Assembly (NCBI GenBank): GCA_900555295.1
Contig: USKN01000086.1
Span: forward strand, 1 to 7,868
DNA: 7,868 bases
Direction: 5' to 3'
Origin: an uncultured Eubacteriales bacterium
Lineage (GTDB): Bacteria; Bacillota; Clostridia; UMGS1810
The notes below the pieces were generated by a model. That model had not been told where the DNA came from. It made no database searches and worked only from the letters and a program-made list of their open reading frames with translations. The translations under genes and the position numbers were made by a program. Positions 1 to 6,144 of the stretch are shown piece after piece (the stretch's first letter is position 1; every line of letters starts with the position of its first letter).

Positions 1-10
1 AAAACACGTA

Positions 11-46
11 TAATTAAAACCATCTCGAAAGGGGTGGTTTTAATTA
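11..46 (+). terminator. Perfect hairpin with GAAA tetraloop, probable rho-independent terminator
   Basis: Two 16-nt arms (11-26 and 31-46) flank a GAAA tetraloop at 27-30. Read as plus-strand RNA, all 16 positions pair, two of them as U-G wobbles. On the minus strand those two become A-C mismatches, so the plus strand is the better folded one. The core (CCATCTC / GGGGTGG) is GC-rich, preceded by AAAA and followed by TTTT and AATTATTT, which fits a terminator for a plus-strand gene entering from the left. The outer AT arms could also let it work in reverse. A subterminal palindrome of a mobile element is an alternative reading. The hairpin is certain; its function is inferred. Confidence 0.55.
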
Positions 47-208
47 TTTCTCCTTTCCTCAAGAAGCTATATTGCAGGAGTAGCTACCTGCTTTATAATC
101 AGAACAAGCACTGTGGATTTGTATCTATTTTATTACAGCTTAGACTGGTTCGAAGTGACTCAAACCACAGTGATTTGTCTAAAATGGTAATTTTTTATCA
201 TTTTACAT
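47..208. other. Gene-free structured intergenic stretch, possible non-coding RNA
   Basis: No credible protein-coding frame is visible here: short frames on both strands lack a start with a ribosome-binding site. The stretch is not featureless. The arms CACTGTGG (109-116) and CCACAGTG (165-172) are perfect complements, and the pairing extends outward (101-107 with 175-180) and inward (118-121 with 161-164) with small bulges, giving an imperfect stem of about 18 pairs around a 39-nt loop. A smaller hairpin pairs GCAGG (74-78) with CCTGC (87-91). On the plus strand a TATAAT (94-99) lies 16 nt after a poor -35 (TTGCAG, 72-77). It lies between two terminators, as an independent small RNA gene would. 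I do not recognise the family; 6S RNA, a transposon-end RNA, or decayed mobile-element sequence are all possible. Confidence 0.35.
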
Positions 209-248
209 AAAAAAAAAACGGTAAACATTTGCAAATGTCTACCGTTTT
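209..248 (-). terminator. Rho-independent terminator of the ABC importer operon
   Basis: On the minus strand the ATPase stop codon is followed within a few bases by an inverted repeat (219-244) that pairs over about 12 positions, one of them G-U, around a central TTGCAA, and then by ten consecutive T residues (209-218 read in reverse). This is a textbook intrinsic terminator. AAAA and TTTT tracts on the outer sides lengthen the stem, and a plus-strand T-rich tail after 244 suggests it may also stop transcripts coming from the left. Confidence 0.88.
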
Positions 249-254
249 ACAGTT

Positions 255-1010
255 TTATTTATTTGAATTCATAAATCTTGACAAAAACGCTTTAGTTTCG
301 TCTTTTTGGGGATTGGTAAATATTTCTTCGGGAGTACCTTCCTCACAAATTACACCTTCGTTCATAAACACAACGTGATTTGAAACATCGCGTGCAAATG
401 CCATTTCGTGAGTTACAATAAGCATTGTAAGTCCTTCTTTGGCAATGTTTTTAATAACCTCCAAAACTTCGCCCACCATTTGAGGGTCGAGTGCCGATGT
501 CGGTTCATCAAAAAGTATTACATCGGGTTTCATAGCAAGAGCACGTGCAATTGCAACTCTTTGTTTTTGTCCGCCCGAAAGCTGACGCGGTTTTGCATTT
601 ATATAAGGTGCCATACCTACTTTTTCAAGATAATACATAGCCTCTTTTTTTGCTGTTTCTTTATCTGACTTTAAAACTTTTCTTTGTCCTATCATACAGT
701 TTTTTAAAACCGTCATATTTTCAAACAAATTAAAGCTTTGAAATACCATTTCCACTTTGGCTCTGTATGCCGGTATGTTTTTGGTTTCAAGAATACTTTG
801 TCCTTTGTATATAATTTCTCCGCCCGTGGGTTCTTCCAACAAATTAATACATCTGAGCATTGTGGATTTTCCCGAACCCGACGAACCTATAATACAAGTT
901 ACATCACCTTTATTAACCGAAAAATTAATATCCTTTAATACCTCTACCTCGCCAAACGATTTTTTCAGACCGTTTATTTCAATAATTTTGTTTTGTTTGG
1001 TATCGCTCAT
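255..1010 (-). CDS. Polar amino acid ABC importer, ATP-binding protein (GlnQ/HisP type, probable lysine uptake)
   Basis: This cytoplasmic ATPase powers amino acid uptake through the permease encoded just upstream. The 251-residue protein has the usual family length and all ABC motifs in order: Walker A GSSGSGKST (42-50), Q-loop Gln91, signature LSGGQ (144-148), Walker B VILFDE (164-169), D-loop SALD (172-175) and switch His201 in VTHEM. The pattern matches the PAAT (polar amino acid) subfamily, with GlnQ, HisP and ArtP as relatives. The start overlaps the permease stop by 4 nt (ATGA), which suggests translational coupling, and GGAGGG lies 6 nt upstream (1017-1022). It is the last gene of the riboswitch-controlled operon and is followed directly by a terminator. 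The family does not fix the substrate; lysine is inferred from the upstream riboswitch. Confidence 0.95.
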   Translation of the reverse strand: MSDTKQNKIIEINGLKKSFGEVEVLKDINFSVNKGDVTCIIGSSGSGKSTMLRCINLLEEPTGGEIIYKGQSILETKNIPAYRAKVEMVFQSFNLFENMTVLKNCMIGQRKVLKSDKETAKKEAMYYLEKVGMAPYINAKPRQLSGGQKQRVAIARALAMKPDVILFDEPTSALDPQMVGEVLEVIKNIAKEGLTMLIVTHEMAFARDVSNHVVFMNEGVICEEGTPEEIFTNPQKDETKAFLSRFMNSNK

Positions 1011-1777
1011 TTTGCACCCTCCTCTGCAACAAAACTTTCATCGGGCATTGTTGATGAATGATGTATAATATATGATGAGGGACCGTCGAGCTTGCGTTCG
1101 ATACATTTAAGAATACGCGTTATGCTAAATGTAAGAACAAAGTATATTGCACACGCAACAACATATGTTTCAAATATAGACCAGGTCATTTTTGAAATTT
1201 TTGCAGTAAAGAAATAAAGCTCCGTTACGCCGATTACGTTTAACACCGATGTATCCTTAATATTTATAACAAACTCGTTGCTTATTGCCGGCAAAATATT
1301 TCTCATTGTTTGAGGTACAATTACACTTAACATAGTTTGCCAATGGTTCATACCTATTGAATATGCACCCTCAAACTGCCCTTTGTCTATGGAAATAATA
1401 CCGCCGCGTACAATTTCTGCCATATAAGCACCCGTGTTTATCGACACAATAAATATACCTGCGGGAATAAGGGGAAGCGTTAAACCGTCGTTCATAAATG
1501 CATATCCCCAAAATATAACCATAGACTGTACCATCATAGGCGTGCCTCTGAATATTTCAACATAAATGCTTATAACGGCATTTACTATTTTAAGCAGTAC
1601 TTTTAAAACGGGGTTTTTAGGGCGCGGTATTGTGCGCACTATTCCCGTTATAAGGCCTATAATAAGCCCTATGCAAGTACCTGCAAGAGCAATAAGCATT
1701 GTAAAGCCTATACCTTTTAAAAAGTAGCTGTGATATTTTGCTACTATATTTATAACTTCCGTAAAAAATCGTGACAT
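1007..1777 (-). CDS. Polar amino acid ABC importer, permease (HisM/GlnP type)
   Basis: This is the membrane-spanning subunit of the importer. The 256-residue protein has about five hydrophobic segments, roughly at 20-46, 64-93, 103-125, 165-190 and 203-222. The family landmarks are present: RGTP (77-80) and the EAA-type cytoplasmic loop that docks on the ATPase, seen as EGAYSIGM and continuing to VIVPQ (136-156). The hydrophilic C-terminal tail of about 30 residues, rich in Ser, His and Glu, is somewhat long for the family and has no obvious function. The start at 1777 has a modest ribosome-binding site (AGGT, 1786-1789, spacer 8). It lies 20 nt after the binding-protein stop and overlaps the ATPase start by 4 nt. 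A single permease gene implies a homodimer, as in other GlnP-like systems. Substrate specificity cannot be read from this subunit. Confidence 0.94.
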   Translation of the reverse strand: MSRFFTEVINIVAKYHSYFLKGIGFTMLIALAGTCIGLIIGLITGIVRTIPRPKNPVLKVLLKIVNAVISIYVEIFRGTPMMVQSMVIFWGYAFMNDGLTLPLIPAGIFIVSINTGAYMAEIVRGGIISIDKGQFEGAYSIGMNHWQTMLSVIVPQTMRNILPAISNEFVINIKDTSVLNVIGVTELYFFTAKISKMTWSIFETYVVACAIYFVLTFSITRILKCIERKLDGPSSYIIHHSSTMPDESFVAEEGAK

Positions 1778-1797
1778 ATTATTATACCTACTAAATA

Positions 1798-2628
1798 TTA
1801 TTCTTCATCTGCCGGCGCAATTTTTACCATTTCTGCCATAAGTTCCTTTTGTGCGTCCGTATTAAAATCAGCAAGCACATCATTTATTTTATCTTTAAGG
1901 TCAGAACCTTTTTTAACACCAACCGCAATGCTTACATCATCATCTTTAACTTTAAAACCGGTTTCGTTGTTTACAAGTGGAACATAGCTGTAAGCTGCAT
2001 CTTCGGTTACTGCCATAGCCGTGGGTTCTTCGGCAACATAGCCGTCGATTGTGCCGGCACCGAGCGCTATAAACATTGTTGAAAAGTCTGCAAGTTCGCT
2101 AACCTGTGCTTCTGATTGTTCGGTAATTGCCTGCAGATGGAATGTACCCGACTGCGCGGCTATTTTTTTACCTTTTAAATCCGCAATTGATTTAACATCA
2201 TTGAGAGCATCTTTTTTGGTAACAATAACAAGATTTGATGTAAAATAGTTATCCGAAAAATCAATTTTTTCTTTTCTTTCGTCCGTTGGGCTCATACCTG
2301 CTATAATCATATCGAGTTTACCCGACTGAACACCCGGAATAAGGCTGTCCCATTCATATGAGTAAATTTCGAGTTTTTTGCCGAGTCCGTCGGCTATTTT
2401 TTTTGCAACCTGTACATCATAGCCGTTTGTGTACATATTATCTACATTTTTGATGGCTATTGCGCCGTTTGAGTCATCTGCCTGCGACCAATTGTATGGT
2501 GCATAGTTGCACTCCATACCCACACGCAAAACACTGTCGTCTTTTGCAGATTGTTTTTTGTCTGCTCCGCAGCCTGCAAATCCTACCATTAATGCTGCGG
2601 CAAGTAATACCGATACCAATTTTTTCAT
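1798..2628 (-). CDS. Amino acid ABC importer, substrate-binding lipoprotein (probable lysine-binding)
   Basis: This extracellular binding protein captures the amino acid and delivers it to the permease. The N-terminus is a lipoprotein signal peptide: MKK, a hydrophobic run (about 4-18) and a lipobox ending in FAGC, so Cys20 is the likely lipidated residue. The mature part is a family 3 (PBP2-type) binding fold: RVGMECNYAPYNW (35-47), SPTDERKEKIDFS (113-125), whose Arg118 sits where the family binds the ligand carboxylate, QSGTF (159-163), and GTIDGYVAEEP (192-202), which supplies the usual acidic contact with the amino group. The 276-residue length is normal. A strong site (AAGGTGG, 2638-2644, spacer 9) supports the start. 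It is the first gene after the lysine riboswitch, which points to lysine as ligand. Arginine or ornithine cross-specificity cannot be excluded. Confidence 0.93.
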   Translation of the reverse strand: MKKLVSVLLAAALMVGFAGCGADKKQSAKDDSVLRVGMECNYAPYNWSQADDSNGAIAIKNVDNMYTNGYDVQVAKKIADGLGKKLEIYSYEWDSLIPGVQSGKLDMIIAGMSPTDERKEKIDFSDNYFTSNLVIVTKKDALNDVKSIADLKGKKIAAQSGTFHLQAITEQSEAQVSELADFSTMFIALGAGTIDGYVAEEPTAMAVTEDAAYSYVPLVNNETGFKVKDDDVSIAVGVKKGSDLKDKINDVLADFNTDAQKELMAEMVKIAPADEE

Positions 2629-2673
2629 AAGTCATTACCACCTTTTAAATATTTTTAAATTAATAATACATAT

Positions 2674-2713
2674 AAAAAAACCGCAAACGCTCATAGTTAA
2701 AACGTATGCGGTT
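2674..2713 (-). terminator. Terminator in the lysine riboswitch expression platform
   Basis: On the minus strand AACCGCATACG (2703-2713) pairs with CGTTTGCGGTT (2679-2689): ten pairs with one T-T mismatch around a 13-nt loop, followed by a T tract (2674-2680 read in reverse; it overlaps the end of the second arm). It lies between the aptamer and the ribosome-binding site of the first importer gene, so it works as an attenuator. An antiterminator can also be drawn: the 3' strand of aptamer helix P1 (CGTAGTT, 2737-2743) can pair over 7 bases with AACTATG in the terminator loop (2692-2698), and GGTTA (2721-2725) can capture TAACC (2710-2714), taking bases of the terminator arm. Lysine binding would hold P1 closed and free the terminator. 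Confidence 0.88.
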
Positions 2714-2736
2714 ATATTATTAACCTAAATACCTTA

Positions 2737-2908
2737 AACTACGGATAGCGCTTCACATATGTGACAGTCTGCATTATATTATAATACAGCCCAACAAACA
2801 AAGCACGGACAATACTTTATTTATTTCGGCGATATTTCCTTTTATGCATTTGGATTGTCCCCCGTGTTTAATGCATTACTTATAAATACCGCTCCTCTAC
2901 CATTAGTT
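2737..2908 (-). promoter_or_regulatory. Lysine riboswitch (L-box) aptamer
   Basis: This leader RNA binds lysine and shuts off the downstream importer. On the minus strand the conserved blocks of the lysine riboswitch appear in order: GGTAGAGGAGCG, AGTAATGC, AAAGGAAATATCGCCGAA, GTTGGGCTG, and CTGTCACATATGTGAAGCGC followed by TATCC. Helix P1 closes between AACTA (2904-2908) and TAGTT (2737-2741). The P2 loop GGACAAT (2854-2860) is perfectly complementary to ATTGTCC in the P3 loop (2807-2813), reproducing the known L2-L3 kissing interaction. P5 is CACAT/ATGTG. I recognise it by similarity to the B. subtilis lysC leader from memory; no covariance model was run. A terminator follows, so control is by transcription attenuation, with expression off at high lysine. 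Confidence 0.95.
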
Positions 2909-2937
2909 GATTTATAACAGTATATTAATTTAATTAA

Positions 2938-2966
2938 ATTATCTCACTTTTTTTAAAAAATGTCAA
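2938..2966 (-). promoter_or_regulatory. Sigma-A type promoter of the riboswitch and ABC importer operon
   Basis: On the minus strand a perfect -35 TTGACA (2961-2966) and a -10 GATAAT (2938-2943, one mismatch to TATAAT) are separated by exactly 17 nt. The spacer is a T6A7 tract followed by GTGA. Transcription should start near 2931, about 23 nt before the aptamer helix P1. It lies 69 nt after the lysA stop codon. The 2967-3034 stretch between them is AT-rich and shows no terminator. Confidence 0.85.
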
Positions 2967-3034
2967 TACCGTTATGCGTTTTTAGTATTTTTTCATTACT
3001 TTTTATAAATTATACAAGCATTAATGTAATATTT

Positions 3035-4342
3035 TTATACATCGTTCTCGCAAATTTGTTCAAATGTTTCGCGTTTAACGGCAATATAATCACCACTGCT
3101 GCCTATCATAACAATAGGCGGACGCGGTATTCTGTTGTAATTGGACGCCATAGAGTAATTGTAGGCGCCCGTTGTGCATACCGCAACTATATCGTCCCTT
3201 TCGGGTTTTGGCAGCATTACATTTTCCTGAATAATATCGCCGCTTTCACAGCATCTGCCTACAACCGACGCTTTAAAGTCACACTTTTCATCTGCCCGAT
3301 TGGCAAGAAGTACCGTATACTGTGAACCGTAAAGCGCAAATCGCGGATTATCGGTCATACCGCCGTCTACCGATACATAATTTTTATATCCCGGAATTTG
3401 CTTTACCGTTCCTGCACTGTACAAAGTAATTCCCGCGTCGGCAACAATACTTCTGCCCGGTTCAAAAAGCAAAAACGGTTTTTTAATATTAAGTTTTTCG
3501 CACTCTGATTTTATAAATTCACAAACAGTTTTAATGTTTTGGTCAATATCAATTTTGGGGTCGCTTTCAACATATCTTACGCCGTAACCGCCGCCGAGGT
3601 CAAGTTCTCTCATTTCGTACGAAAACTTTTGCTTTGCGCCGTATGCAAATTTAAGCATAATTTCCGCGCCACGCAAAAAAGTGTCGGAGTCAAACACCTG
3701 CGAACCTATATGGCAATGAAAACCCGCAAGGTCTATATGTTCAAGGCTTAATGCATATTTAACTATATCATAAGCCTGCCCCGTTTCGATTGCCGTTCCG
3801 AATTTTGAATCCACTTTTCCCGTATTTACCGCCTCATATGTGTGCGTATCTATTCCGGGAGTAAGACGCAATAAAACTTTTTGACTTTTTTTGCCGAGTT
3901 TTTTGCATACTCTTTCTATGCCGTCGAGTTCCTCGGTATTATCGGCAACAAAGCAGCCAATGTTGTTGTTTATGGCAAATTCTATATCATAATCCGTTTT
4001 GTTATTGCTGTGAAAATATGCATTTTGCATATTAAATCCCGCTTTGACGGCAGTATATATTTCGCCCGAAGATACAACATCGCAACCCATATTTTCACGT
4101 TTAATAATTTCGTATATTTTTTTAAACGAGCAAGCCTTGCTTGCATAAAGCGCAAGTGCATTGCTGCCGTAATATTTATTTAATGCGTCGGCATACACAC
4201 GGCAATTGGAGAGTATTTTACTTTCGTCCATTACATAAAGCGGCGTACCGTACTTTTTGGCAAGATAAACGGTATCGGTATTCGCAAAATACAATGTACC
4301 GTCTTTAATGCTTAAATTATCGCAAATATTTATACTGTTCAT
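3035..4342 (-). CDS. lysA: Diaminopimelate decarboxylase
   Basis: LysA decarboxylates meso-diaminopimelate to L-lysine, the last step of lysine synthesis, in the cytoplasm with pyridoxal phosphate. The 435-residue protein has the fold-type III (alanine-racemase-like) layout: the PLP lysine Lys69 in YASKA, HCHIGSQ (209-215), the phosphate-binding GGGYG (250-254), EPGRS (294-298), the CESGD motif (365-369) whose Cys completes the partner subunit's active site, and GAYNYSMASNYN (392-403). The barrel occupies about 25-300 and the C-terminal beta domain the rest. CESGD and GAY set it apart from ornithine or arginine decarboxylases of the same fold. AAGGAG (4355-4360) stands 12 nt before the ATG, slightly far; an in-frame stop follows the only closer upstream ATG. 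It lies 29 nt downstream of lysC, so the two are co-transcribed. Confidence 0.96.
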   Translation of the reverse strand: MNSINICDNLSIKDGTLYFANTDTVYLAKKYGTPLYVMDESKILSNCRVYADALNKYYGSNALALYASKACSFKKIYEIIKRENMGCDVVSSGEIYTAVKAGFNMQNAYFHSNNKTDYDIEFAINNNIGCFVADNTEELDGIERVCKKLGKKSQKVLLRLTPGIDTHTYEAVNTGKVDSKFGTAIETGQAYDIVKYALSLEHIDLAGFHCHIGSQVFDSDTFLRGAEIMLKFAYGAKQKFSYEMRELDLGGGYGVRYVESDPKIDIDQNIKTVCEFIKSECEKLNIKKPFLLFEPGRSIVADAGITLYSAGTVKQIPGYKNYVSVDGGMTDNPRFALYGSQYTVLLANRADEKCDFKASVVGRCCESGDIIQENVMLPKPERDDIVAVCTTGAYNYSMASNYNRIPRPPIVMIGSSGDYIAVKRETFEQICENDV

Positions 4343-4371
4343 AAGTTAATACATCTCCTTGTAAATGTTTT

Positions 4372-5688
4372 TTATTTTTCAAATTCGCTGTAAATAGCAC
4401 GAAGTGCGTCTTCATAATGCTCTTCATCAACGCCTATTATAATATTTCTTTCACTTGAACCTTGGTCTATCATCTTAATATTTACATCAGCCGCCGATAT
4501 TGCTTTAAACACGCGCGCGGCAGTACCTTTTGCCTTAATCATTCCGCGTCCCACAACGGCAATAAGCGCTATTCCGTCTTCCATACTTACAGTGTCCGCT
4601 TTTACCGTTTTAAAAAGTTCGCTTGTAATTTCATCTCTTATCCCGTCAATTGCGTCGGTTGAAACAATAACCGTCATTGTATCTATGCCCGACGGCAAAT
4701 GTTCAAAACTTACACCGTGTTTTTCTATTACCTCAAGCACTTTTCTGCCAAAACCTATCTCGGCATTCATCATATCCTTTTCTATGCTTATAAGCGAAAA
4801 ACCTTTCCTGCCGGCAATACCTGTTATAATTTTATCGCCTTTGTTTACAGGTGCGTCGGGCACTATCATTGTACCGTTATCGAGAGGACTGTTTGTATTG
4901 CGTATGTTAATTGGTATGCACGCTTCTCTTACAGGGAATATTGCGTCCTCATGCATAACCGTTGCGCCCATATATGCAAGCTCACGCAATTCTCTGTAGG
5001 TTATAAGTTCAATTACCGCCGGGTTTTCAACACATCTCGGGTCTGCCATAAGCATACCTGATACATCGGTCCAATTTTCGTAAATATCGGCTTGCGCGGC
5101 ACGTGCAACAATTGAACCCGTTATATCGGAGCCGCCTCGTGAAAATGTTTTAATTGTACCGTTTGGCATTTTTCCGTAAAATCCGGGAATTACCGCCCTG
5201 TCGTGTTTTTCAAGAATTGAAGTAAGTTTATCGTATGTTTTTTCCGAATCAAACGAACCGTTATCGGTAAAATATATTCCTCTTTCGGCATCTATAAAGT
5301 CATATCCGAGATATTTTGCCAAAATCATAGCGTTTAAATATTCGCCGCGGCTTGCAACATAGTCACGTCCCGCGTGGTGTTCAATAGACGCTTTTATTTT
5401 ATCAAACTCGGCGTCAAGCGAAAATTCTATTCCGAGTTCACTTATTATACCGTTGTATCTGTTAATTATTTTTTCAAAAACATTATCTATATTTTCTCCC
5501 TCCGACACTTTTTCGTAACATTCGTACAAAAGGTCGGTTACCTTTATATCGTCGTCAAATCTTTTACCCGGTGCCGATGCCACAACATAACGTCTTTCGG
5601 GTTCCGCTTTAACAATTTTGGCAACTTTTTCAAACTGACCGGCATCGGCAAGCGAACTGCCGCCGAATTTTAATACTTTAATACTCAT
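4372..5688 (-). CDS. lysC: Aspartate kinase, monofunctional with two C-terminal ACT domains
   Basis: Aspartate kinase phosphorylates L-aspartate, the committed entry to lysine, threonine, methionine and diaminopimelate synthesis. The 438-residue protein starts with KFGGSSLAD (7-15) and carries SRGE (113-116), FSRGGSD (182-188) and WTDVSGMLMADPR (206-218), all kinase-domain landmarks, then MGATVMHEDAIFPV (240-253). The rest, from about 290, forms two ACT domains; the second has VNIKMIDQGSSERNI (402-416), the typical allosteric ligand site. The length and the absence of a homoserine dehydrogenase domain place it with monofunctional enzymes like B. subtilis YclM rather than the alpha/beta type with an internal start. 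Feedback by lysine, perhaps with threonine, is likely but cannot be read directly. AAGG (5698-5701) is a fair ribosome-binding site. The 36-nt gap after pyrI has no riboswitch or terminator. Confidence 0.95.
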   Translation of the reverse strand: MSIKVLKFGGSSLADAGQFEKVAKIVKAEPERRYVVASAPGKRFDDDIKVTDLLYECYEKVSEGENIDNVFEKIINRYNGIISELGIEFSLDAEFDKIKASIEHHAGRDYVASRGEYLNAMILAKYLGYDFIDAERGIYFTDNGSFDSEKTYDKLTSILEKHDRAVIPGFYGKMPNGTIKTFSRGGSDITGSIVARAAQADIYENWTDVSGMLMADPRCVENPAVIELITYRELRELAYMGATVMHEDAIFPVREACIPINIRNTNSPLDNGTMIVPDAPVNKGDKIITGIAGRKGFSLISIEKDMMNAEIGFGRKVLEVIEKHGVSFEHLPSGIDTMTVIVSTDAIDGIRDEITSELFKTVKADTVSMEDGIALIAVVGRGMIKAKGTAARVFKAISAADVNIKMIDQGSSERNIIIGVDEEHYEDALRAIYSEFEK

Positions 5689-5724
5689 TTTTTAATACCT
5701 TACCTTTACATTTTAATTTATAAA

Positions 5725-6144
5725 TTATCTTTTTGCCGCCGTATCACAGTACAAACAACGATAAACTCTTTTTTTTCTGTCGGTGAGTTTAAATATATGC
5801 TTTATTTCCTGTTCAGTTGATGTTATACATCTGGGATTGCGGCATTTAACTATATTCGTTATTTTTTCGGGAAGTTCGGGGTGGATTTTTTTAACCCTTA
5901 TTCCGTTTTCGATAATATTTATTGTAACGTCGGGATCAAGATAACCGAGTGCGTCAAAATTTATATCCATCGACGCGTCTATTTTTATAATATCTTTTTT
6001 ACCCATTTTTTTGCTCAGAACATTTTTTATAATTGCAACCGAACATTCAAGCGGCTCCAAATTAAGCAAATGATATATATCCATACTTTTTCCCGCTTTA
6101 ATATGGTCTATTACAATACCGTTTTTTATGGAATCTATGTTCAT
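5725..6144 (-). CDS. pyrI: Aspartate carbamoyltransferase regulatory subunit
   Basis: PyrI binds nucleotides and tunes the activity of PyrB in a dodecameric holoenzyme. The 139-residue protein is slightly shorter than the E. coli one (153), mainly at the N-terminus. The nucleotide-binding domain keeps VIDHI (11-15) and GKKDIIKID (48-56); by eye the E. coli allosteric residues Asp19, Lys60 and Lys94 correspond to Asp13, Lys54 and Lys86, so CTP/ATP control is plausible. The C-terminal zinc domain has all four cysteines: Cys101, Cys106, Cys130 and Cys133, which contact the catalytic subunit. Its ATG follows the pyrB TAA with no gap, and its ribosome-binding site GGAGGTG (6151-6157) lies inside the end of pyrB, which argues for coupled translation and matched subunit amounts. 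Confidence 0.95.
   Translation of the reverse strand: MNIDSIKNGIVIDHIKAGKSMDIYHLLNLEPLECSVAIIKNVLSKKMGKKDIIKIDASMDINFDALGYLDPDVTINIIENGIRVKKIHPELPEKITNIVKCRNPRCITSTEQEIKHIFKLTDRKKRVYRCLYCDTAAKR

Noticed and set aside
141..165. GGTTCGAA (147-154) suggested a tRNA T-arm
   Set aside because: The flanking bases do not form a 5-bp T stem, and no acceptor, D-arm or anticodon arm can be built around it.
95..193. Short minus-strand frame that could be the C-terminus of a gene
   Set aside because: It has no start codon or ribosome-binding site, is under 35 codons, and lies after the importer terminator. The shape of the region is better explained by RNA or DNA structure.
2629..2931. T-box or SAM riboswitch in the importer leader
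   Set aside because: No T-box TGGNACC motif or S-box core is present, while several conserved L-box blocks appear in the right order with the matching kissing loops.
2960..3325. Plus-strand open frame of about 120 codons opposite the end of lysA
   Set aside because: It is antisense to a well-supported lysA and crosses the importer promoter, has no ribosome-binding site I can see, and encodes a low-complexity Tyr/Phe/Ile-rich product. Similar plus-strand frames opposite lysC, pyrI and glnQ-like genes were dropped for the same reasons.
5689..5724. Possible second lysine riboswitch or promoter before lysC
   Set aside because: The gap is only 36 nt, far too short for an L-box of about 170 nt, and has no convincing -35/-10 pair.
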